DNA of 64,000 bases from Brytella acorum (GCF_029309905.1 NZ_JARBJP010000003.1:124001-188000); one strand, 5' to 3'; positions 35,465-45,834 are shown, counted from the stretch's first letter. Program-made: numbers and translations. Notes: a model not told the origin generated them from the letters alone.

Positions 35465-36315
35465 CACTCTTCCTCTGCTACCATATCGATCACATCCCCG
35501 CGCTCGCGGGGCAATTCGTTCAGCAGGTCATGCACGGTTCGGTCGCCTATAAGCCGATCCGGCGCGATTTCCGCAAGCGGAACCAGCACAAAGGCGCGCT
35601 CATGCATGTGCTTGTGCGGCAACGTCAAGACGGCATCGTTGACCTTTTCATCGCCGACATAAAGAAGATCGACGTCGATCAGTCGCTCGCCCCAGCGCTT
35701 CCCGACGCCGCGCCCCAGTTCGATCTCGATATCCTTGCACACGCGCAGCAAAGCATGAGGCGTCAGCGTGGTGCGCCCTACGGCGCAGCCGTTCAGGAAA
35801 TCCGGCTGGTCCGTCACGCCCCAGGGTGCGGTGCGATAGAGACGGGAAACCCGCTCGATCGTCACGCCTTCGGATGTTCCCAGCCGATTGAGCGCCAAGG
35901 CGAGCACCGCCTCGCGGTCGCCCTGATTGGTTCCCAGCGAAAACCCGACGCCGCGCTCGCGCGCCTTCGTCACGCTGACCGCCACGTCATCCGGTGCATG
36001 GGTGATCGGAGCCGACGGTTTGTGAACCGTCACGCAGGCATTTCGAACCTCTCGATGATGAGCGAGGATCGCCCCGGCAATCCGGTCAGCCAGCGTTTCG
36101 ATCAGTTGAAAGGGCTCGCCCGCCGTCATCGAAACAGCGATGTCGCTGAGGCTGGCATAGCAGACCGCCTGCGTGTAATCGTCCTGCGCCACCGCTTCGG
36201 CGACATCGGCTTCCACCACAAGATCGATCACGAAACGCTGGCCCAGCCTGGTCTCTTCCGGATGGACGCCGTGACGGCCAAAAACCGTCAACCCTTTGAT
36301 GGCAATCGTCGTCAT
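35464..36315 (-). CDS. Fused dihydroneopterin aldolase / HPPK
   Basis: The 283-aa protein fuses two folate enzymes. The N-terminal half (about 1-118) is Fol[30 protein letters not shown] and the YASLSDIA region. The C-terminal half (about 122-283) is FolK, 6-hydroxymethyl-7,8-dihydropterin pyrophosphokinase, with [46 protein letters not shown] and [21 protein letters not shown]. It carries out consecutive steps from dihydroneopterin. The start (ATG 36315) overlaps the folP stop as TGATG and its own stop overlaps folE the same way. Confidence 0.94.
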   Translation of the reverse strand: MTTIAIKGLTVFGRHGVHPEETRLGQRFVIDLVVEADVAEAVAQDDYTQAVCYASLSDIAVSMTAGEPFQLIETLADRIAGAILAHHREVRNACVTVHKPSAPITHAPDDVAVSVTKARERGVGFSLGTNQGDREAVLALALNRLGTSEGVTIERVSRLYRTAPWGVTDQPDFLNGCAVGRTTLTPHALLRVCKDIEIELGRGVGKRWGERLIDVDLLYVGDEKVNDAVLTLPHKHMHERAFVLVPLAEIAPDRLIGDRTVHDLLNELPRERGDVIDMVAEEE

Positions 36316-37205
36316 CACGCGATCTCCTTCAGGATCGCGCGTATCCGAAGCGCGTCCACATGCGCCCCGACATCATGCACGCGCAGCACGGCGGCACCGC
36401 GCGCGGCGCCAAACAGCCCGGCCCCCAACGTTCCGCCCAGTCGATCCGCGACCTCGCGGTTCAGGAGGCGGCCGAGAAAGGATTTGCGCGAAAGCCCGAG
36501 CAGCACCGGCAGGTCATAAACGTCACGGAGCCGGTCGATCGCCCTGATACATGCGAGATTCTGGGCATCGGTCTTGCCGAAGCCCACGCCGGGATCGAGG
36601 ACGAGATGAGCGCGCGGCACGCCTGCCCTGTCCGCCCGGCCGAGCGCCAGATCGAAGCAGCGGCGCATGTCGTCGAAAATATCGAGAGAGGCATCCACGG
36701 TCTCGCGATTATGCATGATGACGGCCAGCGCACCGGTTTCACCGATCGTCTCCGCCATCAGCAGATCGCGCGCGAAACCCCATACGTCGTTGACCATCAC
36801 CGCGCCCTGCCCGATCGCCGCGCGCGCGGTTGCCGCCTTGTAGGTATCGATCGAGACCGGCACCGGGAACCGCGCATACAGGGCCGCCACAGCCGGTTCG
36901 ACGCGACGTCGTTCCTCCGTCTCATCGACCGGAGCCGAACCCGGGCGCGTGGACTCGCCGCCGACATCGAAAATATCGACCCCTTCGGCAAGCATCCGGC
37001 CCGCCTGGTCGATCATGACCTCCTGCGTCGCGAAACGGCCACCATCCGAAAAGGAATCCGGGGTGACATTGAGAATCCCCATGACAAGACAAAGGCGGGC
37101 GTCATGGGCGTCGCGCAGCCGATCGCGCAGGGCGTCGCGCAGACCTTCCCATTGCGGCCCGGAAGGCGACACAGGATCTCTCATGCACTCAACGACGGGG
37201 TTCAT
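36315..37205 (-). CDS. folP: Dihydropteroate synthase
   Basis: This TIM-barrel enzyme joins p-aminobenzoate to the pterin pyrophosphate made by FolK and is the sulfonamide target. Motifs are MGILNVTPDSFSDGG, DVGGESTRPGS, SIDTYKA, NDVWGF, LDPGVGFGKT, LGLSRKSFLG and the C-terminal RVHDV. The start is uncertain: ATG 37205 gives 296 aa; GTG 37250, ATG 37235 and ATG 37184 are in frame and none has a strong ribosome binding site. It is first in the folate operon and reads straight into folBK. Confidence 0.95.
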   Translation of the reverse strand: MNPVVECMRDPVSPSGPQWEGLRDALRDRLRDAHDARLCLVMGILNVTPDSFSDGGRFATQEVMIDQAGRMLAEGVDIFDVGGESTRPGSAPVDETEERRRVEPAVAALYARFPVPVSIDTYKAATARAAIGQGAVMVNDVWGFARDLLMAETIGETGALAVIMHNRETVDASLDIFDDMRRCFDLALGRADRAGVPRAHLVLDPGVGFGKTDAQNLACIRAIDRLRDVYDLPVLLGLSRKSFLGRLLNREVADRLGGTLGAGLFGAARGAAVLRVHDVGAHVDALRIRAILKEIA

Positions 37206-37387
37206 GAAACGGGTCGGCTTTCCGCTCTGGTTCATACGCACGCTTGGCACCGTGCGCGAGACAACCCGCTTATGCGGGGCTGCTTCTTATCGTGCGTCTG
37301 TCTCAAAATCCAGAAAAACCACCTCTTCGCCGGAGGGAACCAAGCCCCTGCGAACTCCGTTTCATGAAACAGACAAGGAGACCAACC

Positions 37388-37708
37388 ATGGCACGCACCG
37401 AACACGGCTCTCCCCTTGATGCGCCGTTCCAGGGCGAGAGCAACAAGCACGAGACCGCCCGCTCCCTCGCGGAAGCCGCGCTCCGCGCCGAGGAACATGG
37501 AGATTTCACGAAGGCGGACCAACTCTTCGATGAGGCGGAACGCACCGACCCGGACGCGCTTGCAACCGTTCTCGCGTCAGCGCCCCCTGAACATGTTCGA
37601 CGCCCGCCGACACCCGCCAGCGACAGGGACAGGGACGTCGCAGGATTGACGCGCACCATCGAACCGGGCGTCACACACGTGCCTCCCGAAACGCTCGACG
37701 AGCAGTGA
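37388..37708 (+). CDS. Small hydrophilic hypothetical protein
   Basis: The 106-aa, highly charged protein has no signal peptide or membrane segment. The middle (KHETARSLAEAALRAEEHGDFTKADQLFDEAERTDPDA) looks like a single TPR-like helix pair; the rest is Pro/Asp/Thr-rich and probably disordered. AAGGAG lies 8 nt before ATG 37388, so translation is likely. I recognise no family. It lies alone, divergent from folP. Confidence 0.65.
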   Translation: MARTEHGSPLDAPFQGESNKHETARSLAEAALRAEEHGDFTKADQLFDEAERTDPDALATVLASAPPEHVRRPPTPASDRDRDVAGLTRTIEPGVTHVPPETLDEQ

Positions 37709-37837
37709 AGGCCGTATCCACAAAATAGACCGTTTCGGTGAGTTTACGACTGTCTGACTGCATGTGGGACCGAAGATGTAGTCGCGCAGTCGCATATGTC
37801 CCTCATATCGAGAGCAAGGTCGGGGCAGCGCCTGCGC

Positions 37838-37870
37838 GACATCCATCATTATCAAATCATGATGGATGTC
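37838..37870. terminator. Perfect 12-bp hairpin after the hydrolase gene
   Basis: GACATCCATCAT and ATGATGGATGTC pair perfectly around a 9-nt loop, 5 nt after the minus-strand hydrolase stop codon. There is no U-tract, so it may be an RNA-stabilising or Rho-assisting hairpin. Confidence 0.55.
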
Positions 37871-37874
37871 GAAG

Positions 37875-38762
37875 TTATTTTCTCAAAAACGCGTCCACTT
37901 GAGCTTCGAATACTTCAGGTTGATCGATCATGATGAAATGACGGCTTCCATCAATTCGGGCGAATGTCACGTTCGGATATGTCGCGTATTGCGCATGGTA
38001 GAACCTATCCACCATGGTCGTGTCCATGCCACTGTCCTTGTCCCACGGGTAGAGTAGCACCGTGGGCTGTCGGATTTTCGAGACGTCGTCCGCGAGATCC
38101 GTCGTCATATCCTCATACATGGCGCGCGCAACGACGCGTTGATCGGAGGCGATTGACGCGGCCTTCACCACATCGGCCTCCGGGCCTGTGGTTTTCACCA
38201 GCGACGGCACCATCCTTTCCGCCCCCGCGACATAGGCCGCCCGCGTCTCGTGCAGCATACTGTCGCGCAGGGACGTCGCTCGCCCAACGACGGACTGCAC
38301 ATCGCGCGCCCCGAAAATCGCACCAAAAAATGGTAACGCGTCGACGATCATGAGGCGCCGGACGTCAGACGGATGGTGCAACGCCAATTCCATGCCCATG
38401 AGGCCGCCCAGAGAGTGCCCGATGACAGAAACGGGTGCGAGATGACGACCGACGAGGTAGCGATGGATCGCATCCGTGACCGGCACGATCAACGCACCTT
38501 CGCGATTCGCCTGTGGTGGCGCTCCTGCGAAGCCGAACACCTGCACGACATGTACCCGATAGCGTCCCTTGAGATGAGAGACGGTCCGGTCCCAGACATG
38601 CTCCGAAGAGGCAAGTCCCGGGATGAGCAGCACGTCCGGTCCGTCCCCGTAGGTCGAGATAGCGACACGCCCGTCAACCGCAACGGGAGCCGCCATCGCC
38701 GACTGGCTCCATTGCGATATGCCCAATATCAGAATCGCACAGAAAACTCTTCTGAAACCCAT
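37875..38762 (-). CDS. Secreted alpha/beta hydrolase
   Basis: The 295-aa protein has a signal peptide (to about residue 24, AMAA) and an alpha/beta-hydrolase fold. The oxyanion segment is VLLIPGLASSEHVWD, the nucleophile elbow GHSLGG is at about 115, a likely acid Asp lies in YPWDKDSG, and His is in SRHFIMIDQP near 278. It acts in the periplasm or outside; the substrate (an ester or lactone) cannot be told. A perfect 20-bp palindrome lies 47 bp upstream of the start and may be an operator. It is monocistronic. Confidence 0.85.
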   Translation of the reverse strand: MGFRRVFCAILILGISQWSQSAMAAPVAVDGRVAISTYGDGPDVLLIPGLASSEHVWDRTVSHLKGRYRVHVVQVFGFAGAPPQANREGALIVPVTDAIHRYLVGRHLAPVSVIGHSLGGLMGMELALHHPSDVRRLMIVDALPFFGAIFGARDVQSVVGRATSLRDSMLHETRAAYVAGAERMVPSLVKTTGPEADVVKAASIASDQRVVARAMYEDMTTDLADDVSKIRQPTVLLYPWDKDSGMDTTMVDRFYHAQYATYPNVTFARIDGSRHFIMIDQPEVFEAQVDAFLRK

Positions 38763-38808
38763 TTCACGCTGTCCTGCATAAGGTCAGAAAGCGACCCATA
38801 AACTCTCT

Positions 38809-38828
38809 ATAAAAGAGAACTCTTTTAT
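38809..38828. promoter_or_regulatory. Palindromic candidate operator before the hydrolase gene
   Basis: ATAAAAGAG-AA-CTCTTTTAT is a perfect inverted repeat with 9-bp arms and a 2-bp centre, 47-66 bp upstream of the hydrolase start. No regulator gene is adjacent, so the binding protein is unknown. Confidence 0.45.
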
Positions 38829-38911
38829 TAAAAGTTAAATCACGCGCTTATAGTCAATTTTGCCCGAAAATCGCCAGGGGCAGCCTAGCATGCCACGAGA
38901 ACAAGCCATGA

Positions 38912-38939
38912 GAAAAGGCAGCGCAGCCGCCGCCTTTTC
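38912..38939 (-). terminator. Terminator after ilvE
   Basis: GAAAAGGC/GCCTTTTC arms (8 bp) enclose a loop with a further GCG/CGC pairing; on the minus strand the stem ends in TTTTC. It lies about 20 nt after the ilvE stop. Confidence 0.55.
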
Positions 38940-38960
38940 ACCGGTCGTTCAACCCGCTTT

Positions 38961-40064
38961 TCAGCAGATGCGATGCACCCAATCACGGGAATCATTATGC
39001 CGTCCGCGCTGCAAATCGGTCAGTTCCGCCTTCAGCGACAGTGACACCGGTCCCGGCGTCTCGCCGTCGCCGAACACGGCCTCTCCGGTGGGACTTTTGA
39101 AGCGGCCAATCGGACTCAACACGGCGGCTGTGCCACACGCGAAGGCTTCCCTGTAACGTCCCGACGCCGCGCCTTCGAAAACCTCGTTGATGTCCAGCGG
39201 TATTTCCTCGACCTTGAGCCCCTTGTCCGCTGCGATCTTCAACAGGGAGTCCCGCGTGATGCCGGGAAGGATCGTGCCGGTCAGCGCGGGTGTGACTAGC
39301 GTGTTGTCGTCGCGCAGGAACATGACGTTCATGCCGCCCATTTCCTCGATGAACCGACGCTCGCGGCTATCGAGAAACAGGACCTGATCGCAGCCCATGC
39401 GATAGGCTTCAGCCTGTGCGACGAGACTGCCCGCATAATTGCCGCCGCATTTCGCAAAGCCTGTGCCGCCCGGCGCCGCGCGGGTGTAATCTTCCGACAC
39501 CCAGACGCTGACACATCCCTTGCTGAAATAGGTGCCGACCGGACACGCGATCACGATGAACAGATATTCCGATGCGGGCTTCACGCCCAGCGCCACTTCA
39601 TCCGAAATCATGAAGGGCCGCAGATAGAGGCTCTGCCCCTCACCAGACGGCACCCAGGCCGCATCGATCTTGACCAGTTGGTCCACAGCCTCGATGAAGA
39701 GTTCTTCCGGCAGATCAGCCATCGCCATGCGTTCCGCCGACGCTCGGAACCGACGCGCGTTCGCATCGGGTCGAAACGTCACGACACCGCCATCCTCGGT
39801 CCGATAGGCTTTCATGCCCTCGAAAATCTCCTGCCCGTAATGCAGGACGCTTGCGGCCGGATCGATGGAGAGCGGACGACGCGCCGTGATCTTCGCATCG
39901 TGCCAGCCCTGGCCTTCCGTATAGCGGATGATCGCCATATGTTCGGTAAAGACGCGCCCGAAAGTCGGGTTTTCGAGAAGTTCCGCCCGGCGGGCCGCGT
40001 CAATCGGCGTCGTCGTCGGCTCGATGGTGAATGTCGGCAAATTCTGTGTCGTGCGGGCGTCCAT
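38961..40064 (-). CDS. ilvE: Branched-chain amino acid aminotransferase
   Basis: This 367-aa class IV PLP aminotransferase catalyses the final step of Leu, Ile and Val synthesis. Typical segments are LHYGQEIFEGMKAYRTEDG, VQSLYLRPFM-like QSLYLRPFMI, GGNYAGSLVAQAEAYRMGCDQVLFLD, the PLP loop EEMGGMNVMFL and GTILPGITRDSLL. ATG 40064 is chosen because an upstream ATG (40166) lies on the tail of the nuo operon's terminator. It is the only gene between the hydrolase and the nuo operon. Confidence 0.95.
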   Translation of the reverse strand: MDARTTQNLPTFTIEPTTTPIDAARRAELLENPTFGRVFTEHMAIIRYTEGQGWHDAKITARRPLSIDPAASVLHYGQEIFEGMKAYRTEDGGVVTFRPDANARRFRASAERMAMADLPEELFIEAVDQLVKIDAAWVPSGEGQSLYLRPFMISDEVALGVKPASEYLFIVIACPVGTYFSKGCVSVWVSEDYTRAAPGGTGFAKCGGNYAGSLVAQAEAYRMGCDQVLFLDSRERRFIEEMGGMNVMFLRDDNTLVTPALTGTILPGITRDSLLKIAADKGLKVEEIPLDINEVFEGAASGRYREAFACGTAAVLSPIGRFKSPTGEAVFGDGETPGPVSLSLKAELTDLQRGRHNDSRDWVHRIC

Positions 40065-40167
40065 GACCGGTGTCGCAGTCCTCGATATTGGCAGAGGCCG
40101 CGACACTATCGCGTCCGGACTGGTTTGACACTCCGATTTTCTGAGAACCGCACGAACGGCTGCCATG

Positions 40168-40195
40168 AAAAAACCGGAGCGTTTGCGCGCTCCGG
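40168..40195 (-). terminator. Rho-independent terminator of the nuo operon
   Basis: On the minus strand CCGGAGCG/CGCTCCGG (8 bp) is followed by six T. It lies about 30 nt after the nuoN stop. Confidence 0.85.
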
Positions 40196-40225
40196 CTCAA
40201 CGATCCAAACGAATTCCCCGGGCGA

Positions 40226-41674
40226 TCAGGGCTGTCCGGACGAACCCGGCGGCGGGGACGGCATGACGATCAGATTGCGCCCGAGATCCACGAGCGTTCC
40301 GGGGAAGACACCGAACAGCAGGGTCACGCAGGCAAGAACCGCGATCAGAGCGCCATTCCCGAACCACGGAGATGTCACTTCCCGCTCCGGACGCTCGACA
40401 GGCGCCGGCATCAGCATGATGCGGATGACACGAAGATAATAGTAGAGCCCGATCACGCTGCTCATGACGAGGATGAGAAGCAGGCCGAGACGTCCACCAG
40501 CCATGCCCGCCGCCGCGATGTAGAACTTCGCGAAAAATCCGACGGCGGGTGGAATACCGGCCAGCGACAGAAGCATGATGGACATGGCCGCCGCCGCCAT
40601 GGGACGACGCCGGAACATCCCGTGCCAGTCCCGGATATCGGTGCCCTGCGGCATGATCCCCGCCATGAGCGCGAAGATGCCAAGCGTCGAAACCGAATAA
40701 GCCGCGAGATAGAACGCCGAACTCGCAAAGGAAAGCGGTCCCGGCGAGAGAAACGCCACCAGCAGATAGCCGATATGCGCAATCGACGACCCCGCGAGCA
40801 TGCGCCGCAGATCCGTCTGCACCAACGCCAGGAGATTGCCGCCCACCATGCTCAGGATCGCAACCGCGATCACCTCGTTGGTCGCCGGACCCGACATGTA
40901 GAGATTGACCGAAGCGAAATATCGGACCATCGCCGCGAAGAGAGCGATTTTGGACAGCACCGCCACCAGAGCGGCGACCGGAATGGACGTGCCTTCGAGC
41001 ACATCGGCCAGCCAGAGATGAAACGGCACGGCGGAGAGCTTGAAGAACATGCCGCTCAGCACGAGCACCGTTCCCATGGTGGCCAGCAGAGGCTCCGGCA
41101 TATCGCCCGTATTGGGCGCGATGAAGCGCAGAGAGCCGGTCTCCAGATAGGTCAGCGCAAAACCGAACAGCAGCATCGCCGAGGCGACGCCCGACAGGAC
41201 GATATATTTCATCGCCGCTTCGCCGGCGTCGATGCGCCCGTTGCGGAACGCGATCAGGCCCAGCAGGGGAAGGCTCAGCGTCTCCAGCCCGAGGAAGAAC
41301 GAGACGTCATGGACCGCGCCGGTCATCGAGACGCCACCCAGCGTGGCCAGTGTCAGCAGCAGGTAATATTCGCTGCCCACCGTCGCGTCGGAGACGACGG
41401 CATTGCGCCAGGACATGATATGGATGGCGATCGCCGAAAGGATGATGAGGACCGCGCTGTAGGACGCCCACACATCAGGCGCGAACAGCGCGACCGAGCC
41501 CGCCATGTAGAGGACGGTCGGCATCGACACCGCGACGAGCGACGCGACCAGCACGAGCAGCCCGATCACGGCGTCACGGGCGACGTTCCTGCCGATGGCC
41601 ACGCCCAGCATCTGGACGAGCGCCCCGACACACAGGACGAGGACGGCATTGGGGAGGAAGGAAAAGGACATCAT
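40226..41674 (-). CDS. nuoN: NADH-quinone oxidoreductase subunit N
   Basis: The 482-aa, 14-helix antiporter-like subunit of complex I is last in the nuo operon. It belongs to the proton_antipo_M family, with the helix-broken antiporter core (FKLSAVPFHLWLADVLEGTSIPVAALVAVLSK) and LVQTDLRRMLAGSSIAHIGYLL. The lysine and glutamate of the proton path are in those segments. The start overlaps the nuoM stop as TGATG. Confidence 0.95.
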   Translation of the reverse strand: MMSFSFLPNAVLVLCVGALVQMLGVAIGRNVARDAVIGLLVLVASLVAVSMPTVLYMAGSVALFAPDVWASYSAVLIILSAIAIHIMSWRNAVVSDATVGSEYYLLLTLATLGGVSMTGAVHDVSFFLGLETLSLPLLGLIAFRNGRIDAGEAAMKYIVLSGVASAMLLFGFALTYLETGSLRFIAPNTGDMPEPLLATMGTVLVLSGMFFKLSAVPFHLWLADVLEGTSIPVAALVAVLSKIALFAAMVRYFASVNLYMSGPATNEVIAVAILSMVGGNLLALVQTDLRRMLAGSSIAHIGYLLVAFLSPGPLSFASSAFYLAAYSVSTLGIFALMAGIMPQGTDIRDWHGMFRRRPMAAAAMSIMLLSLAGIPPAVGFFAKFYIAAAGMAGGRLGLLLILVMSSVIGLYYYLRVIRIMLMPAPVERPEREVTSPWFGNGALIAVLACVTLLFGVFPGTLVDLGRNLIVMPSPPPGSSGQP

Positions 41675-43164
41675 CAGCGTGCCGGCTCCTCGGCAAGACT
41701 CAGACTCTGCGGATGCAGACTGCCGGGCGTGGACAGATCGAGAACCGGCTGGGGATAGAACCCCAGAACCAGCAACAGGACGGTCGCGACACCGAGAACG
41801 GCGAGATGGGGTGTCGATGGCGCGCCGAGCGGCTGGCTCCCCTCGATGACGGCGGGGCCGTAGAAGATCCGCTTCATCATGGTCAGCGCGTAGACCGAAG
41901 ACAGGACGGCGCCAAAGGCCGCGAGGAACGTCGCGACGTGACTGATCTGCCAGGCGCCGAGCAACGTCATGAACTCGCCGACGAAATTGCCGATGCCGGG
42001 CAGTCCCAGCGAGGCGGCGGTGAAGAACATGGCAAAAGCCGAGAATTGCGGCATGGCGGGCCAGAGGCCACCGAGCCTGCGCATGTCACGCGTCCCGGTG
42101 CGCTCTTCGACGAAGCCCGCGATGATGAACAGGGCGCCGGTGCTCAGGCCATGCGCCACCATCTGGATGACCGCGCCTTCGGTTCCGACGCGCGTGCCGG
42201 AAAAGACGCCGAGCACGATGTAGCCAAGATGGCTGATCGACGAATAGGCGATCACGCGCTTCACGTCGTCCTGCGCGACGGCGAGCCACGCGCAGTAGAG
42301 AATGCCGATCACGCCAAGGGCGATCATCAGGGGCGCGATCTGCGCCGTGGCCGAGGGGAACATCTGCGCGACGAAACGGATCATGCCGTAAGCGCCGGTC
42401 TTGGAAAGGATACCGGCCAAGAGGACGCTCGCCGCCGTCGGGGACTCTGCGTACGTATCAGGCTGCCAGACATGAAACGGCAGCATCGGCATCTTGACCG
42501 CGAAAGCGATCAGGAAACCGAGCATGATCGTCGGCGCGAGAAAGGAATGTCCCGCCACCTGCGCCAGAACGAAATAATTGAAGGTCAGGACGCCCGTATC
42601 ATGCGCGTTGATCACGGCCAGAGCCAGGATCGACAGCAGCATCAGCAGACCACTGCCCTGCGTGAACAGGAAGAACTTCAGCGTCACGCGCGCACGATCC
42701 GCATGTCCCCAGATCAGAAGGACACCGAACAGCGGCAGAAGCATCAGTTCCCAGAAGCAGAAGAACAGGAACATGTCGGTCGAGAGGAACACGCCGTTCA
42801 CACCCGCGATCGTCGCGAGCAGCAGAAACTGGTACAGCCCCGGCCGGTCCCTGACATGGCGCGTGCAGAGCAGCACCGTGGGAATGGCGATCAACAGGTT
42901 CAGCCAGAGCAGCACGAGGCTGACACCGTCCATATCGAAGCGGATATCGATACCGAGCATCGACACCCAGGGCGCCGCGAAATGCGCGCGCCAGCCCGGC
43001 CCGAAGGTCGTGGCGCTCAGATCGACCAGCAGAAGAGCCTGAAGAGCCAGCGTCACCAGCGATACGAGCCAGGGTGTCCTGGCCGGACCACGCAGATCCG
43101 AAAGCCAGGCAGCGAGACCGCCGAAAAAGGGAAGAGCGACGAGAGCGGGAAGAGCAAACATCAT
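41674..43164 (-). CDS. nuoM: NADH-quinone oxidoreductase subunit M
   Basis: This 496-aa proton-pumping membrane subunit shows FWELMLLPLFGVLLIWGH, the core KMPMLPFHVWQPDTYAESPTAASVLLAGILSKTGAYG, and VKRVIAYSSISHLGYIVLG. ATG 43164 overlaps the nuoL stop (TAATG); an open frame continues to 43209 inside nuoL. It is one of three antiporter-like subunits (L, M, N) in the membrane arm. Confidence 0.95.
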   Translation of the reverse strand: MMFALPALVALPFFGGLAAWLSDLRGPARTPWLVSLVTLALQALLLVDLSATTFGPGWRAHFAAPWVSMLGIDIRFDMDGVSLVLLWLNLLIAIPTVLLCTRHVRDRPGLYQFLLLATIAGVNGVFLSTDMFLFFCFWELMLLPLFGVLLIWGHADRARVTLKFFLFTQGSGLLMLLSILALAVINAHDTGVLTFNYFVLAQVAGHSFLAPTIMLGFLIAFAVKMPMLPFHVWQPDTYAESPTAASVLLAGILSKTGAYGMIRFVAQMFPSATAQIAPLMIALGVIGILYCAWLAVAQDDVKRVIAYSSISHLGYIVLGVFSGTRVGTEGAVIQMVAHGLSTGALFIIAGFVEERTGTRDMRRLGGLWPAMPQFSAFAMFFTAASLGLPGIGNFVGEFMTLLGAWQISHVATFLAAFGAVLSSVYALTMMKRIFYGPAVIEGSQPLGAPSTPHLAVLGVATVLLLVLGFYPQPVLDLSTPGSLHPQSLSLAEEPAR

Positions 43165-45005
43165 TACACCGCCAGACAGAGAGCAAGCACGGTGCCCACA
43201 GCGATCCACGCCGCGTAACGCCGGACCTGGCCGGTTTGCATGAGACCGAACGCGCGACCGAAGAACTGCGTCACGCTGGCCAGAAGATCATAAAGACGAT
43301 CAATGAAATCGTTCCGGTTGAGGCGACCGAGCGCCAGATAGGGACGAACGAAAACGACATCATAGAGCGCATCGAATCCCCAGTCCGCACGCAGGACGCG
43401 AACCAGCGGCTGGTCCAGAGCTTCCGGCGCGCGACCCGTCGGCTTCCAGAGCATCCACGCCAGCGATACGCCGATCAACGGCACGATGGAACCGATCAGC
43501 AGCAGAACCGCGCCGCCGTGCTCTTCTGGAAGTTCACCCAGAACCGGCGAAAGCAGATTGGAGAAAATATGCACCGAGCCCAGCGAGTCCGGCACTTCCA
43601 TCCAGCCGCCGATGATCGCCAGCACACCGAGAATGGCCAGCGGCACGGCCTGAACGATGCCCGTCCGACCATGCGCATGCGTCCGTGCCTCGCCCCAGAA
43701 CGTGATGAACACGCAGCGGAAAATATAGATCGAGGTCAGGAACGCGCCGAGGATGCCGCCGAGCCAGAACAGGGGTGCGACGTTATAGGCGCTCGTCAGG
43801 ATCATTTCCTTGGAGAAATACCCTGCGGTGATGAGCGGCAGACCCGCCAGCGCCGCGGAACCCGCGATGAACGCCCAGAACACGCCCGGCATTTCCTGAC
43901 GCAGTCCGCCCATCTTGAAGATATCCTGCTCGTGATGGACGCGCAGGATGATGGAGCCCGCCGCCATGAACAGGAGCGCCTTGAAGAAAGCATGCGTCAC
44001 GAGATGGAACATGGCGCCCTGCCATGCACCGCAGCCGAGCGCCATATACATGTAGCCAAGCTGGCTCATGGTCGAATAGGCGAGCACGCGCTTGATATCG
44101 GTCTGCACGAGCGCGCTGCCCGCGGCGAAGAGGATGGTCACGAAGCCAATGACCGCACAGAGGAGCATGACCCCCGGCGTAAGCAGAAAGACCGCATGCA
44201 GACGCGCAATGAGATAGACGCCCGCCGTGACCATCGTTGCGGCATGAATGAGCGCCGAAACCGGCGTCGGACCCGCCATGGCGTCCGGCAACCAGGTCTG
44301 GAGCGGAAGCTGCGCCGATTTCGCGACCGCGCCGCCCAGCAGCAGAAGCGTCGCCAGTGTGATGGCCGCATGGGGCGCATGCGGCGCGGCCTGAATGACG
44401 GCATTGAAATCGAGGCTGCCGACGCCCGTCGCGAGGAGCAGGAGCGCGACAAGAAACAGCGCGTCGCCGATACGCGTCACCACGAAAGCCTTGCGCGCCG
44501 CGTTGGCGTTCGGTGTCTCGTGATACCAGAACCCGATCAGGAGGTAGGAACACACGCCCACGCCTTCCCAGCCGAAATAGACCGCGATCATGTCCGATGA
44601 CAGCACGAGCAGCAGCATCGAGGCCACGAACAGGTTCATATAGACGAAGAACCGCGCGATATCCGGATCGTCGCGCATATAGGAGCATGCGTAGACGAGG
44701 ATCAGGAAGCCGATGCAACTCACCACCAGCATCATGACGAGCGAGAGCCGGTCAAGCGTCAGGGCGAAGCTGGTATCAAAGCCGCCGACATGGATCCAGT
44801 GCCAGAGCACGACATGAAGTGCGCCGGTCGAGTCCGGCCCGTTGAGGAAGGTGACGGCTTCGATCACGCCGAACAGAGCACAGAGCCCCATCCCGACGCC
44901 GACGAGGCCGCACGTCGCCCGCGCGGGCATGGTGCCGCGGGACAGAAGCAGAATGACTGCGACCGCCAGCGGACAGAGAATAATCAGAGGAAGCAGAGCA
45001 GCCAC
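43164..45005 (-). CDS. nuoL: NADH-quinone oxidoreductase subunit L
   Basis: The 613-aa distal membrane subunit has the GWEGVGVCSYLLIGFW helix, KSAQLPLQTWLPDAMAGPTPVSALIHAATMVTAGVYL and VQTDIKRVLAYSTMSQLGYMYMALG. The C-terminal part carries the long lateral helix that spans the membrane arm. It is coupled to nuoM and starts 6 nt after the nuoK stop. Confidence 0.96.
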   Translation of the reverse strand: MAALLPLIILCPLAVAVILLLSRGTMPARATCGLVGVGMGLCALFGVIEAVTFLNGPDSTGALHVVLWHWIHVGGFDTSFALTLDRLSLVMMLVVSCIGFLILVYACSYMRDDPDIARFFVYMNLFVASMLLLVLSSDMIAVYFGWEGVGVCSYLLIGFWYHETPNANAARKAFVVTRIGDALFLVALLLLATGVGSLDFNAVIQAAPHAPHAAITLATLLLLGGAVAKSAQLPLQTWLPDAMAGPTPVSALIHAATMVTAGVYLIARLHAVFLLTPGVMLLCAVIGFVTILFAAGSALVQTDIKRVLAYSTMSQLGYMYMALGCGAWQGAMFHLVTHAFFKALLFMAAGSIILRVHHEQDIFKMGGLRQEMPGVFWAFIAGSAALAGLPLITAGYFSKEMILTSAYNVAPLFWLGGILGAFLTSIYIFRCVFITFWGEARTHAHGRTGIVQAVPLAILGVLAIIGGWMEVPDSLGSVHIFSNLLSPVLGELPEEHGGAVLLLIGSIVPLIGVSLAWMLWKPTGRAPEALDQPLVRVLRADWGFDALYDVVFVRPYLALGRLNRNDFIDRLYDLLASVTQFFGRAFGLMQTGQVRRYAAWIAVGTVLALCLAV

Positions 45006-45011
45006 GACGCC

Positions 45012-45319
45012 TTACCCCTTGAGCCGGTTGCCGGTATCGGCATCGAGTGTTCCACGGCCCGCCGCGTGCATGCGCAGGACGATGGCAAGGCCAACGGCCG
45101 CTTCGGCCGCCGCATAGGCGATGATCATGAGAAACATGACCTGCCCGTCCGCCGCGTGCCAGCGCGCGCCCGCCGCGATGAAAGCCAGCGCGGCGGCGTT
45201 GAGCATGATCTCAACCGAAATCAGCATGAAAAGCAGATTGCGCCTGACCATCACGCCAAGCAGGCCGATCACGAAGAGGATCGACGCGATCGCAATCGCC
45301 GCTATGGGATCTCCCGGAT

Positions 45320-45323
<4 letters not shown>
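45012..45323 (-). CDS. nuoK: NADH-quinone oxidoreductase subunit K
   Basis: This 103-aa, three-helix subunit is MrpC-like, with VRRNLLFMLISVEIMLNAAALAFI holding the conserved membrane Glu of the proton path, and a second acidic residue in the third helix. The start overlaps the nuoJ stop (ATGA). Confidence 0.95.
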
Positions 45324-45832
<509 letters not shown>

Positions 45833-45834
45833 GA

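Noticed and set aside
41713-43218. 501-codon plus-strand frame opposite nuoM, with similar ones opposite nuoL and nuoN
   Set aside because: Highly charged, repetitive Arg/Gln/Asp composition, the usual mirror of hydrophobic membrane genes.
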